A stretch of DNA of 64,000 bases. It comes from Paenibacillus spongiae (lineage in GTDB: Bacteria > Bacillota > Bacilli > Paenibacillales > Paenibacillaceae). This document shows, in pieces, positions 42,533 through 51,618 of the stretch. The position numbers and the translations under genes were made by a program. Below the pieces are notes generated by a model, which saw only the letters and a list, made by a program, of their open reading frames with translations, was not told where the DNA came from and ran no database searches. The stretch is taken from the NCBI RefSeq assembly GCF_024734895.1, contig NZ_CP091430.1, positions 2,126,501 through 2,190,500 on the forward strand. Direction: 5' to 3'. Positions within the stretch are counted from its first letter, which is position 1, and each line of letters begins with the position of its first letter.

Positions 42533-44311
42533 ATGGCAAAATTAACAAACCTGATATCCCTGAAGGATAATTACTCTGCACCACTGAAGAAAGCACAGCG
42601 CTTAACTTCGGAATTCAGAAAAGATGTAAATAAGACGAAAAAGGCTATGGACGCTGCCGCCGCTAAACGATATGAAATAAAAGTGCAAACATCTAAAGCA
42701 TGGGCAGCTATCGACAAGGTAAAAAAGAAGATGGACAGTGTTCGTTCTTTTACAGTAAATATTCAAGCCAGACATGAGCGATTTATGGAAGCCATATCAC
42801 CTGTTACAAGTGTACTAGGCAAATTAACTCGTACACCATTTCGAATTGGAATTACTGCTGTAGATATGGCAAGTAGAGTTCTAGCTCCAATTGCAAAGAT
42901 ATTATTGGCTATTACAGGTGCTGGTGGAGCAGTAGCTGCTGGATTAGGCGCTGTGAGCATTAAGGGTGCGGCGACACGAGAGTTACAGCAGATACAACTA
43001 GAAGCACTTGTTGGTGATAAGAAGAGAGCTAAACAGTTATTCGATGATATGAATAAGCGTGGAGCTATATCTACATTCAGTGAATCGGACTTCCTTGAGG
43101 GTGCTAAGGCTTTCCTTCCATTGACCAAGGATTTGAAGCAAATTAATCAATTAGCTTCCATTCAAGAGCGATTAGCGGCATCCAATCCAATGGAAGGAAT
43201 GGGTGGGGCAGCATTCTCAATTCGAGAAGGTTTATCTGGTGATACAGTCTCACTGGCTGAGAGGTTCAATATTCCAAAGCAAATGTTGGCCAACCTAAAA
43301 ACAGCAACGAGTTTTAATGCCAAGATTAAAGAGTTTGACAAGATTCTAAACAAATTGGGCTATACACAAGGGTATCTCAACAAGGTTAACAAGGCTGCTA
43401 CTTCTCAATGGGATAACTTTAAATCTAATTTAAGCACAGGTCTAGCTAAAGCCGGTACACAAGCATTAGAGGTTTTAAAGCCTTTACTTGTCAACATGAA
43501 TGGATTTATGCAAAGTGAACGAGGCGCTGCAATATTCAAGGCATGGGGAGATGGACTTGGTTGGGCTGCTGAAAAAGCTATTCAACTTGGAACAAATGTA
43601 AAAGTGTGGATTGAAGATAAATTCATCAATAATCCAGCCTTTCAAAATGCTGATTGGGGAACCAAATTTGGAATGATACTCGATCAAGTAACTCCTGTTC
43701 TTGATGCTTGGTATAACGACAGTTTCAAACCATGGATAACTGGAATTTGGACAAAGATTGAGCCTGAAATTAAGCCTTTAGTTGAGAAGTTGGGGAAAAG
43801 CATTGGCGATGCATTGAAATCAGGACTAGGTAGTGCTGTAAAGGATCATCCAATTTTGAGTGGTTTAACAGCAGGTGCTCTGATACCGGGGCCATTACAA
43901 GCTAAAGCCGCTGTTGCAACAGGTGTAGCTACCGCAGGAGCTGTGGCAGATAAAGCTGCTCCAGCACTAATCCTAAGTCATACTTTGAGCAATGCAGTGT
44001 CAGATTCAGCACCATCTTGGTCAAAAGGAGCAATTGAGAAGGTACAAAGTTGGTTTACATTTGGCGGGAACAAAAAAGCTGTTGGTATGCGTAAAGTTCC
44101 TTCTGATAATTATCCTGCATTGCTACACAGAGGTGAAACTGTACTAACTGGACGAGAAGCGGAACAATACAGAAACGGTCAATCTAATAGTGGATCAATG
44201 AACTTCACGTTTAATATCAATGGTTCGATAGGTTCCAATGAAAATGAAATGAAGAGATTTGTATCTCTACTCAGAACTGAATTTGAAAAAGTAGTAATTA
44301 ATATGCCGTAG
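42533..44311 (+). CDS. Tape measure protein
   Basis: The 592-aa protein has helical N-terminal heptads with SAPLKKAQRLTSEFRKDVNK, a hydrophobic patch (about residues 115-145, ILLAITGAGGAVAAGLGAV), and a Gly-rich C-terminus with ALLHRGETVLTGREAEQYRN, as in other tape measures. It sets tail length; 592 residues predicts a short tail (roughly 90 nm at about 0.15 nm per residue). The ribosome site is GGAGGTGA. It follows the chaperone overlap as usual. Confidence 0.92.
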   Translation: MAKLTNLISLKDNYSAPLKKAQRLTSEFRKDVNKTKKAMDAAAAKRYEIKVQTSKAWAAIDKVKKKMDSVRSFTVNIQARHERFMEAISPVTSVLGKLTRTPFRIGITAVDMASRVLAPIAKILLAITGAGGAVAAGLGAVSIKGAATRELQQIQLEALVGDKKRAKQLFDDMNKRGAISTFSESDFLEGAKAFLPLTKDLKQINQLASIQERLAASNPMEGMGGAAFSIREGLSGDTVSLAERFNIPKQMLANLKTATSFNAKIKEFDKILNKLGYTQGYLNKVNKAATSQWDNFKSNLSTGLAKAGTQALEVLKPLLVNMNGFMQSERGAAIFKAWGDGLGWAAEKAIQLGTNVKVWIEDKFINNPAFQNADWGTKFGMILDQVTPVLDAWYNDSFKPWITGIWTKIEPEIKPLVEKLGKSIGDALKSGLGSAVKDHPILSGLTAGALIPGPLQAKAAVATGVATAGAVADKAAPALILSHTLSNAVSDSAPSWSKGAIEKVQSWFTFGGNKKAVGMRKVPSDNYPALLHRGETVLTGREAEQYRNGQSNSGSMNFTFNINGSIGSNENEMKRFVSLLRTEFEKVVINMP

Positions 44312-44330
44312 GAAGGAGGGACAATGATAC

Positions 44331-44969
44331 ATGATTGAATTTTGGTTAACTTTTAATAATGGAGCAGAAAAATTAAGATTGCCTGTCCCTCCATCCGAAT
44401 ACAGCAAAGTCACAGGGATTAATACCCAAACAGTCAATATCAATGATTCAGGTGAAATTAATCAAATTGGTAAACGTAAACTTGATACACTGTCAATCTC
44501 ATCGTATTTCCCTGCAAATCCAAATGATCCAATTGCACATTACAGAGGATATCCTACTCCTGCAAGATGCCTGAATATGATAAGCAAATGGAGAGAATCA
44601 GGCCGTCCGATTCGATTGATTATCAGCGGTGGAACATTGAATATCAATCAACCTATGGTTATTGAGTCGTTCACAGTGAGCCAGAAGAAGGGGCCTGAAG
44701 ATGTCTATTTTGACATGGAATTAAAGGAATATCGGTTCTTCAATCTTGAAGTAGTCAACGAGAAGGATAATCCGATTGGTAAATATGTTGGTGAAAGTAG
44801 ACCGTCTGAAAGGACAATTCCTAAAACATATACGATTGTCAGTGGTGATACTCTTTATGTAATAGCAAAGAAGTTCTATGGTGACGGCAACAAATGGAAG
44901 GAATTAAAGCAGAGAAATAACATTGTCGATGAACGAAAGTTGAAAGTTGGACAGGTGATTAAACTATGA
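44331..44969 (+). CDS. LysM baseplate protein (XkdP-like)
   Basis: The 212-aa protein has an N-terminal tail-hub-like part (EFWLTFNNGAEKLRLPVPPSEY, typical XkdP start) and a C-terminal LysM domain (about residues 166-212, TYTIVSGDTLYVIAKKFYGD). LysM binds peptidoglycan, probably to position the baseplate at the wall. The next gene starts within an ATGA overlap. Confidence 0.92.
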   Translation: MIEFWLTFNNGAEKLRLPVPPSEYSKVTGINTQTVNINDSGEINQIGKRKLDTLSISSYFPANPNDPIAHYRGYPTPARCLNMISKWRESGRPIRLIISGGTLNINQPMVIESFTVSQKKGPEDVYFDMELKEYRFFNLEVVNEKDNPIGKYVGESRPSERTIPKTYTIVSGDTLYVIAKKFYGDGNKWKELKQRNNIVDERKLKVGQVIKL

Positions 44970-45937
44970 TCATCACGCACATTGACCGCAATCACAAGGA
45001 AACCGACATTACGAAGATTGTTCAAGATTATAAATGGGCTGGTTCAATCAGAGAAGTGTCTAGAAAGCTGGAAATAACCGTTGTTCAATCCCCTCATGAT
45101 CCGTACTTTCCTAAGGTCGCTTTTAGAAACGGTGAAATGCTCAGACTGTCAGACGATAACAAAAATGAGTTATATCAAGGTTACATACGCTCCATTGAAA
45201 AGAGTGACCAAGGAAAGTCGTTTAAACTCGCATCATCAGATGGCACAATTTATCTAACCAAATCCGAGATAGCCAAGACATTCAGCAAAATGAAGGCAGA
45301 AGACATTGTTAAAAGCATATGTACTGAATTGGGAGTTTCATTTGGAACAAGCCCTAACACGTCAACGAAACATACCTTTGCTCATAGTGGTTCAGCATAT
45401 GATGCAATATTGGATACATTCAAGCGCCTGAAGAATACTACGAAGAAGATATACATGATTCGTATGTCTAAAGGCAAACTCAATATGATTGAGAAGGGTT
45501 CAACAGTGGCCAAGCGCCTGAATACATCTGTTGAACATATATCTGAGTCTGTGTATCAGCAGGACATTGAAGATGCGGTTACATCTGTGATTATCGTCGA
45601 TGATAAGGGAAATCGTATTGGTGAAGTAAAAGACAGCGAGAATATTCGATTGTTCGGGATGACACAGAAGATTTATCGGAAGGAAAAGGATCAAAACGCC
45701 AATACAGTTGCTAAGAATATGCTTACAGGTGAACGCCAGAAAGCTACAATCAATATGATTGGTGGCAAGAACACTTATGATGTTATTGCAGGAAATGCAG
45801 TCCTTATCAAGGACACTCACACAGGATTAGTGGGTGTTTTTTTTATTGATGCAGATACTCATACTTTCCAAGATGGTTTTCATTCCATTTCACTTGAATT
45901 AGCATTTGAAAATACATTAGAGGAGGCTGGCGGATAA
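44966..45937 (+). CDS. Baseplate hub protein (XkdQ-like)
   Basis: The 323-aa protein resembles XkdQ and the phage late control/gp27-like hub family: ITKIVQDYKWAGSIREVSRKLEITV at the N-terminus, then YQGYIRSIEKS and the C-terminal DADTHTFQDGFHSISLELAFEN. It forms the ring joining tube and baseplate spike. It overlaps both neighbours by one to four bases. Confidence 0.9.
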   Translation: MIITHIDRNHKETDITKIVQDYKWAGSIREVSRKLEITVVQSPHDPYFPKVAFRNGEMLRLSDDNKNELYQGYIRSIEKSDQGKSFKLASSDGTIYLTKSEIAKTFSKMKAEDIVKSICTELGVSFGTSPNTSTKHTFAHSGSAYDAILDTFKRLKNTTKKIYMIRMSKGKLNMIEKGSTVAKRLNTSVEHISESVYQQDIEDAVTSVIIVDDKGNRIGEVKDSENIRLFGMTQKIYRKEKDQNANTVAKNMLTGERQKATINMIGGKNTYDVIAGNAVLIKDTHTGLVGVFFIDADTHTFQDGFHSISLELAFENTLEEAGG

Positions 45938-46245
45938 TGTCAGATACATCATGGCTCATTCAATTCATTCGGGATCAGGCAAACAGATCTGCTACCGAAT
46001 CAATTGTGTTAGCAGAAGTGATATCATCTCAGCCATTGAAAATTAAGGTTAATAATCTGGTTTTATCAGGAGAGTTTTTACTTGTGGCTGATTACTTATT
46101 GAAGGATTATCAACGACAAGTTTCAAGTGGCGCAACTCCATACACATTGAAATTTGAGGATACCGTTAATGTTGGAGATCAATTAGCGGTCATAAACAGC
46201 AATGGGATATATATTGTAATTGCAAGGGTGGTGACAACAAGCTAA
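45937..46245 (+). CDS. DUF2577-family baseplate protein (XkdR-like)
   Basis: The 102-aa protein with an OB-like beta pattern (VLAEVISSQPLKIKVNNLVLSG... VGDQLAVINSNGIYIVIARV) has the size and place of DUF2577/XkdR. It is probably a baseplate hub accessory protein. Its ATG overlaps the previous stop, and its stop overlaps the next start. Confidence 0.85.
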   Translation: MSDTSWLIQFIRDQANRSATESIVLAEVISSQPLKIKVNNLVLSGEFLLVADYLLKDYQRQVSSGATPYTLKFEDTVNVGDQLAVINSNGIYIVIARVVTTS

Positions 46246-46667
46246 TGGCAATATTTCCGTTCATTGAAGCAACAAACATAGCACAACAGGAGGAGTTGCC
46301 ACTCTTCAAAGAATACGCATGGGACTATAACACCGATGAAATGATTCTTAAAGACGGTAAGACAGTTATTGTTGAAGGAAACGAAGCATTAAAAGTATGG
46401 ATATATAAGGCACTTAAAACAAAACGATATGCACATGCAGGATATTCTTGGAACTATGGCTCAGAAATTGAAAGCATAATTGGTCAAGGATACAGCAGAC
46501 AGACATCTAAAAATGAAATTGAACGGTTGTGTTCGGAAGCTCTTATGATTAATCCATACATAGCTACTGTCAATGTGTTGAATGTGCAAATTAACAATGA
46601 TTCGTACATGTTCGATGTTCGAGTTTCTACAGTTTACGGCGAATTGGAGGTGAATGAAGATGTTTGA
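46245..46667 (+). CDS. DUF2634/gp25-like baseplate wedge protein (XkdS-like)
   Basis: The 140-aa protein has the gp25-like features: KEYAWDYNTDEMILKDG, ALKVWIYKALKTKRYAHAGYSWNYG and the C-terminal alpha-beta strand. It initiates sheath polymerisation in contractile tails. The order sheath, tube, chaperone, tape measure, XkdP, Q, R, S, T, U is exactly the PBSX order. Confidence 0.92.
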   Translation: MAIFPFIEATNIAQQEELPLFKEYAWDYNTDEMILKDGKTVIVEGNEALKVWIYKALKTKRYAHAGYSWNYGSEIESIIGQGYSRQTSKNEIERLCSEALMINPYIATVNVLNVQINNDSYMFDVRVSTVYGELEVNEDV

Positions 46668-47703
46668 AGACAATACATTTGAAGAATTATTGAATAATAT
46701 GCTTGATGAAATCCAAAGTGGAATATCAAAGATTGAAGGTACTTTTACATATGATACACTCGCTGCTTTTGCTACTCAACTTGCCATTGCCTATACACAA
46801 TTAGATCGGGTATTAACACTTGGATTTGCTGATACTGCAACAGGTGAATACCTTGATAAACGAGCCAATGAGTTTGGATTGACAAGAAAGGTAGCGGTCA
46901 AGGCAACTGGACAAATAAAGGCAACGGGAACAAATGGCACGATCATTCCACAAGGAACAGAGTTTGCCACTTTAGATGAGACGTACTTTATTACAACTGC
47001 ATCTGGAACTATCACTGGTGGAACAGCAACGATTCAGATTGAAGCTGTGAATGCTGGTTCTGCTTCCAATGTAGCTAGTGGAACAATCACTGAAATCCCC
47101 GTGTCAATTATTGGATTGTCAAGCGTGTCCAATGACAATGCAACATCAGGTGGTTCTGATATTGAATCAGATGATGAATTAAGGATTAGATTGTCAGACA
47201 GAGTAAAGAAGCCTGCGACAAGTGGAAATGCAAATTTTTACAGAAATCTCGCTCTCGAAATTCCAGGGATTAGTGAGGCAAAGGTTATACCTATTTGGTA
47301 TGGGTCAGGAACAGTTAAAGTGATTCTCCTTGATGCAAATAAAAGAGCACCGATAATCGATAAAGTTACGGAAGTAGCCAATCATATTGAATCAGAACGT
47401 CCAATTGGTGCAACGGTTACTGTTGTAGCAGCGACTGAAACACCGATCAATATTAGTGTTGATTTGACCTTATCAGGTGGAACACTCGCAGAAGCAAAGA
47501 CTGTAATCGAACAAGGTGTAACCGATTATCTAAGGACACTAGCATTTGCTGATCCAATTGTGCGATATACAAAAATAGCCAATATTATTATCAACACTCA
47601 AAATATCCAAGATTATCAAAGTCTAATGGTAAATGGTGGTACTGGTAATATTGCAATCGCAAATGATGCTGTTGCTGTACAAGGGAGCGTTACAGTGTCA
47701 TGA
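46660..47703 (+). CDS. Baseplate J-like wedge protein (XkdT-like)
   Basis: The 347-aa protein has the baseplate J motif set: DRVLTLGFADTATGEYLDKRANEFG, AGTEFATLDETYF-like strands and TSGGSDIESDDELRIRLSDRV, with KKPATSGNANFYRNLALEIPG. It forms the baseplate wedge. ATG 46660 is chosen since GGAGG is 9 bases upstream, with an in-frame ATG at 46654 too close to it. Confidence 0.94.
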   Translation: MFEDNTFEELLNNMLDEIQSGISKIEGTFTYDTLAAFATQLAIAYTQLDRVLTLGFADTATGEYLDKRANEFGLTRKVAVKATGQIKATGTNGTIIPQGTEFATLDETYFITTASGTITGGTATIQIEAVNAGSASNVASGTITEIPVSIIGLSSVSNDNATSGGSDIESDDELRIRLSDRVKKPATSGNANFYRNLALEIPGISEAKVIPIWYGSGTVKVILLDANKRAPIIDKVTEVANHIESERPIGATVTVVAATETPINISVDLTLSGGTLAEAKTVIEQGVTDYLRTLAFADPIVRYTKIANIIINTQNIQDYQSLMVNGGTGNIAIANDAVAVQGSVTVS

Positions 47704-48257
47704 TGATGGGTAATATTGTTAAAAGTTATGTGATTCCATTATATGGTGAATCGAGAGTAACGGGTAATAACCTAGCCGCTGGAGCAGTTGTATTACAACA
47801 ACTTGAGACTAGTATAGATGGTGTTCTTGATCAAATGTTCGTTGATACAGCTACATATGGACTAGCGAAGTGGGAAAAGTTTCTTGGTATCCAAATCGAT
47901 GAGTTAAAACCAATCGAACAACGAAAGTCGGTTATCATTTCTAAAATTAGAGGTATAGGGACTGTCACGAAGGTATTGATTAAATCAGTAGCTGAATCGT
48001 ATTCAAACGGTGAAGTTGATGTATTAGAGGATTCTGCAAACTACACAGTGACCATTGCTTTTGTGAGTACGCGCGGCATACCCCCAAACATAACCGACAT
48101 CCAAAATGCAATCCGAGATATAATCCCTGCTCATTTGGCAATTAATTATGAGTTCACCTACATAACTTGGGATGAAATAAATGCTATGAACAAGACATGG
48201 GATGAGTGGGACGCATTAGGACTAACATGGGATGAATTAGAGACATATAAACCATAA
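47700..48257 (+). CDS. DUF2313/YmfQ-like baseplate protein (XkdU-like)
   Basis: The 185-aa protein resembles XkdU: LEALGREIDR-like helical start (VLQQLETSIDGVLDQMFVDTATYGLAKWEKFLGI) and the C-terminal WDEINAMNKTWDEWDALGLTWDELE, a threefold repeated Trp-Asp-Glu pattern common in this family. It connects wedge and fibre. It starts inside an ATGA overlap with the J-like gene. Confidence 0.9.
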   Translation: MMMGNIVKSYVIPLYGESRVTGNNLAAGAVVLQQLETSIDGVLDQMFVDTATYGLAKWEKFLGIQIDELKPIEQRKSVIISKIRGIGTVTKVLIKSVAESYSNGEVDVLEDSANYTVTIAFVSTRGIPPNITDIQNAIRDIIPAHLAINYEFTYITWDEINAMNKTWDEWDALGLTWDELETYKP

Positions 48258-48271
48258 GGAGAGGTAACTTA

Positions 48272-49462
48272 ATGCCAGATGTAACAACTAGAATGGGGCT
48301 TAAGAAGCCCAAAGGAAATGAAAACTTTAATAGGACAGCGTATAACGAAAACCTTGATATATTGGAGCAAAATGCAGAAACAATCAACGGAGCGCAGTCT
48401 AAAGTTGATACACATGCAACGGCAACAAATAGTGTTCATGGTTCAACTTCTGCTGCAACAGCGAACAGAATTATTCAACGAGACACTAACGGTCGAGCAA
48501 AGGTAGCATCACCTTCAGCCGCTGATGATATTGCTAGAAAAGATACTGTAGATGCGGTTCAGACTGTCCTAACGGGACATATCGGAACAGGTGGTACGTC
48601 GCACGCCTCTGCAACAACGGGAGCAGCTGGGTTCATGAGCGCAGCCGATAAGACGAAACTTGACGGAGTTGCGGCGGGAGCTAACGCATATTCGCACCCG
48701 ACAGGAGACGGTAATTTACACGTTCCGGTAACGGGTACGGGAAATAACGGGAAGGTGCTGAAAGCCGGAGCGACTGCAGGAAGCGCTGCGTGGGGAAACG
48801 TTGCGTTTTCAGAGGTGATGACTAAACCGTCTACTCTTGCGGGATACGGGATTACGGATGCGACTCCAACGCGTGTTAGTGGCGGAGTGTTTGAATATTA
48901 TAACGGAACGGAGTGGGTAGGCGTGGGCGGCGGCGGCGGTATCATGGTAGCAAGTAACACGGTAAGAGAAAGTAGATTGCCGGAATATACGCACACATAT
49001 CTAACAACGACTAGTGATAGCGTAGGGCTTTTTTACAAATTCGCTCCAAAATACACAGGCGAAGTTATAATTTCCGTGGATACCATTAGAGCGAACGGCT
49101 CAGGTGCGATTGGTTCGGGATTGTGGGCATACTCCATGCCTCACAAGACGGCGTCAAATCAGTTTATGTCGGGAGCAGTAGATTGGGACATCCGAAGCGG
49201 TATGGGTGATATGAACTTCCTTGTCCCATTAGATACAAGGTTTAACCTAAGCTCTATGTTCAACGCGAGTATGACCAATCAGCAAGATATTACGGAGGGA
49301 AGACTTAAAATAGCGACAGCTGATACCACGACTTATCAAACATTCAAAAAGACAATGTTGGTGAGAGCTGGTGTACCAATCTACTTCTTTGTCTATGCGG
49401 GTACCGCCAATGCAGATAGTATCAAGCTAAAAGACTTCAAAATCAGCTATGATGTACTTTGA
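48272..49462 (+). CDS. Tail fibre protein
   Basis: The 396-aa protein starts MPDVTTRMGLKKPKGNENFN, a usual phage tail-fibre N-terminus that binds the baseplate. It contains TKLDGVAAGANAYSHPTGDG and MTKPSTLAGYGITDATP fibre repeats, and a C-terminal receptor-binding beta domain. The DNA at about 48590-48950 is distinctly richer in G and C than the flanks, a sign of recent exchange in the host-range region. Receptor is unknown. Confidence 0.9.
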   Translation: MPDVTTRMGLKKPKGNENFNRTAYNENLDILEQNAETINGAQSKVDTHATATNSVHGSTSAATANRIIQRDTNGRAKVASPSAADDIARKDTVDAVQTVLTGHIGTGGTSHASATTGAAGFMSAADKTKLDGVAAGANAYSHPTGDGNLHVPVTGTGNNGKVLKAGATAGSAAWGNVAFSEVMTKPSTLAGYGITDATPTRVSGGVFEYYNGTEWVGVGGGGGIMVASNTVRESRLPEYTHTYLTTTSDSVGLFYKFAPKYTGEVIISVDTIRANGSGAIGSGLWAYSMPHKTASNQFMSGAVDWDIRSGMGDMNFLVPLDTRFNLSSMFNASMTNQQDITEGRLKIATADTTTYQTFKKTMLVRAGVPIYFFVYAGTANADSIKLKDFKISYDVL

Positions 49463-49477
49463 TAGGAGGGGAATTCG

Positions 49478-49792
49478 ATGACTGCACTTTTTATTAACAG
49501 TAACGGATACATCTATGCACAACACAACTCCATTACATCGGATGAATTAACCGAACTTGGAATCGATCATGTAATGGTCAATGAGATGCCTCCAGAGATT
49601 GTTAATCAGCAGGAAAAGCAACTTGTCAAAGTCGTCAGCCGCGATCCACTCATCCTGGAACTGGAGGACATCCCAGCACCTCCCGAGCCCCCCAAGACGC
49701 CAGAGCAGGAACGGATTGAACAACTGGAAGCAGAATTATCTACACTGAAAGCTGCTATGGATGAACTTATCCTCAGTGGAGGTGGACTATAA
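49478..49792 (+). CDS. XkdW-like small tail protein, 104 aa
   Basis: The protein has an N-terminal alpha-beta region (FINSNGYIYAQHNSITSDELTELG), a Pro-rich linker, and a C-terminal coiled coil (EQERIEQLEAELSTLKAAMD). Position after the tail fibre matches XkdW. It may be a fibre-assembly or trimerisation helper. Its stop overlaps the next start (TAATG). Confidence 0.7.
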   Translation: MTALFINSNGYIYAQHNSITSDELTELGIDHVMVNEMPPEIVNQQEKQLVKVVSRDPLILELEDIPAPPEPPKTPEQERIEQLEAELSTLKAAMDELILSGGGL

Positions 49793-49935
49793 TGGCAATT
49801 TACATGGGAATGCGGATTATGGAGGAGGCGCTTGATTATGAATATGTCGTCACAAGACGCCCCGACCTGAAGGCAGGTATCGATGATTATTTAATGTCAA
49901 AGGGTAGAGATGATTTGATTAATGGCTCCGCATAA
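49792..49935 (+). CDS. XkdX-position small protein, 47 aa
   Basis: The frame starts inside the previous stop (TAATG at 49790-49794) after GGAGGTGG, and reads MAIYMGMRIMEEALDYEYVV to DDLINGSA. Its size and place are those of XkdX, though the sequence is not clearly alike. A hairpin with T-rich tail overlaps its 3' end. Confidence 0.6.
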   Translation: MAIYMGMRIMEEALDYEYVVTRRPDLKAGIDDYLMSKGRDDLINGSA

Positions 49936-49950
49936 TGCGGGGCTTTATTT
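49924..49950 (+). terminator. Hairpin with T-rich tail before the holin genes
   Basis: GCTCCGC (49925-49931) pairs with GCGGGGC (49937-49943) with one G-U pair, followed by TTTATTTATTT. It could attenuate transcription into lysis genes. Confidence 0.6.
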
Positions 49951-49971
49951 ATTTGTTGAGGTGATAATTCA

Positions 49972-50172
49972 TTGGAACCAGATATTTTGAAATACTTTCT
50001 AACACAGGGGCCATTTGCGGCTCTTTTTGTTTGGCTATTGATTTACGTTATGCGATCTAATAAAGACCGTGAAACACGATTGCAAGATTTGCTTGATAAA
50101 TTTAGTGATAAATACGATGTCATTATAACAGAGATTCGTGATATTAAAGAGCGATTTGCACGAAAGGAGTAG
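49972..50172 (+). CDS. BhlA/UviB-type holin-like protein
   Basis: The 66-aa protein has one hydrophobic helix (about residues 12-28, GPFAALFVWLLIYVM) followed by RSNKDRETRLQDLLDKFSDKY, a charged coiled-coil end, as in BhlA/UviB holin-like proteins. TTG 49972 follows GAGGTGAT. With the next gene and the amidase it forms the lysis cassette. Confidence 0.88.
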   Translation: MEPDILKYFLTQGPFAALFVWLLIYVMRSNKDRETRLQDLLDKFSDKYDVIITEIRDIKERFARKE

Positions 50173-50178
50173 ATGAAA

Positions 50179-50421
50179 ATGGAGATGTCCAACGATATCC
50201 TAACACTAGCTGCTCTTGTCGCTGCTTATGTTGGTGTTGTTAAGGGGTTTGGCTTATCGGACAAGTGGACACATATCGTAGCTATAGTTATTGCGAGTGT
50301 GTTTGTGATGGTTCCTGACTATGTACAGTCCAAGATTACATTAATATCGGTCATAGGATTGACAGCTTCAGGTGCATATAACTACACCAAGAAACGAAGT
50401 GATACCAATGGGAAAGTTTAA
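50179..50421 (+). CDS. Holin
   Basis: The 80-aa protein has two or three hydrophobic segments (TLAALVAAYVGVVKGFGL, THIVAIVIASVFVMVP, LISVIGLTASGAYNY) and a charged tail. It resembles phage holins of the lysis cassette. ATG 50179 is preferred since AAGGAGT is 8 bases upstream; the ATG at 50173 is too close. It overlaps the amidase start by 14 bases. Confidence 0.82.
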   Translation: MEMSNDILTLAALVAAYVGVVKGFGLSDKWTHIVAIVIASVFVMVPDYVQSKITLISVIGLTASGAYNYTKKRSDTNGKV

Positions 50422-51151
50422 GGAAAAGTATCAAATCACGCCAAAGTATCTTTCGAAGCCAAGTAAAAGACGTTCAGGCATTAAGATGACAAAGGTAAGG
50501 TTTATTGTTGCACATGATACTGGGAACAAGAACAGTACAGCAATAGGCAATATTGGATATTATCAAAACTCTCGAAATGATATGTCTGCTTCTGCTCATA
50601 TTTTTCTTGATGACAAGGGTATTTGGGAGTGTATACCTGCATTGACTGGAACACCAGAGAAGGCATGGCATGTACTCTATGAGAAGCCCAATGATAATGC
50701 AATGTATGGTTATGAGGCTAATAATTGTGCAATTGCAGTCGAGTACTGCTATGGCGACAATATCAATGCAAATGAAGCTTATAAGCGCTATGTGTGGGTG
50801 TTGGCATACATATGCTTTAAATTTGGCTTGAATCCGAGTAAAGATATTGTCGGTCATCATATATTAGACCCTCAGAGGAAGTCTGATCCAAAGAGTGGAT
50901 TGGCTCATAGCGGCAGAACTTATGAACAATTGTTAATCGATGTAGTAAAGGAATATGAAGATTGTACCAAGGAAGAAGAGGATGAAATGGACAAAATCAC
51001 GGTAATGGTCAATGGTAAGCGAATGGAAAACGGATTGCTTGATAGTAGAGCAGGGATTACATATGTACCTGTCAGAGCGGTTAGTGAAGCGCTAGGAGCA
51101 AGAGTGCAATGGGATAGTAAGACGAATACGGTTCGAATTGAGAAGAGGTAA
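50408..51151 (+). CDS. N-acetylmuramoyl-L-alanine amidase endolysin with copper-amine-oxidase-N-like tail
   Basis: The 247-aa lysin has an Amidase_2 catalytic domain (about residues 25-175) with zinc residues H36 in IVAHDTGN and H62 in ASAHIFLD, and a VGHHILDP motif. The C-terminal 55 residues (VMVNGKRMENGLLDSRAGIT, then YVPVRAVSEALGA) match the copper-amine-oxidase N-terminal-like domain often attached to Bacillota wall enzymes. It cleaves the amide bond between muramic acid and L-alanine at lysis. Ribosome site is GAAGTGA. Confidence 0.93.
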   Translation: MGKFKEKYQITPKYLSKPSKRRSGIKMTKVRFIVAHDTGNKNSTAIGNIGYYQNSRNDMSASAHIFLDDKGIWECIPALTGTPEKAWHVLYEKPNDNAMYGYEANNCAIAVEYCYGDNINANEAYKRYVWVLAYICFKFGLNPSKDIVGHHILDPQRKSDPKSGLAHSGRTYEQLLIDVVKEYEDCTKEEEDEMDKITVMVNGKRMENGLLDSRAGITYVPVRAVSEALGARVQWDSKTNTVRIEKR

Positions 51152-51157
51152 TTGTGA

Positions 51158-51295
51158 ATGTGGGATCAATCAATTGAAATAGAGCCTACTGATAATTCCG
51201 TTGAGACTGAACTTATCAAGGTGAAGATTGAATTTGAATACGCTACTCCATATTCTATTGTAGTCGAGAAGATGGAGGTTGAATATGACACTTAA
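51158..51295 (+). CDS. Small acidic protein, 45 aa
   Basis: The frame starts at ATG 51158, 6 bases after the amidase stop, and reads MWDQSIEIEPTDNSVETELI. It overlaps the next gene by 11 bases. It is very acidic with alternating strand-forming residues (IEFEYATPYSIVVEKMEVEYD). Probably a small baseplate or fibre accessory; unknown. Confidence 0.55.
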   Translation: MWDQSIEIEPTDNSVETELIKVKIEFEYATPYSIVVEKMEVEYDT

Positions 51296-51605
51296 CATCA
51301 AGCGAAATGATACACGATATGCAATTAATGCAAAGCTCAAGCATCCAAATGGTTCTCCTGTCGATTTGTCCGATACGGTTGTTACATTCACTATGAGCAA
51401 CCTTAATAATGTAATCAAGATTAGCCGTGAAGCCGAAATTATTGATGCAGAAAATGGGGATGTACGCTTTAGCTTTGAACACGGTGAGACAAATGTATTG
51501 GGAATAATGAAGGCTGAATTTAAATGCGAATTTACCGATAGTAGCATAGAAACGTTTCCAAATCGTGGTTACATAGTAATCAATTTCGAGAAAGATTTAG
51601 CATAA
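51285..51605 (+). CDS. BppU-like baseplate upper protein N-domain, 106 aa
   Basis: The protein has TLNIKRNDTRYAINAKLKHP, GSPVDLSDTVVTFTMSNL and DVRFSFEHGET motifs as in the BppU N-terminal domain (DUF2479-like), which joins receptor-binding proteins to baseplates. It is short, holding only the attachment domain. ATG 51285 follows GGAGG by 6 bases. It heads the surface cassette FN3 protein and SGNH hydrolase. Confidence 0.75.
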   Translation: MTLNIKRNDTRYAINAKLKHPNGSPVDLSDTVVTFTMSNLNNVIKISREAEIIDAENGDVRFSFEHGETNVLGIMKAEFKCEFTDSSIETFPNRGYIVINFEKDLA

Positions 51606-51618
51606 AGGAGGTCAAGAT

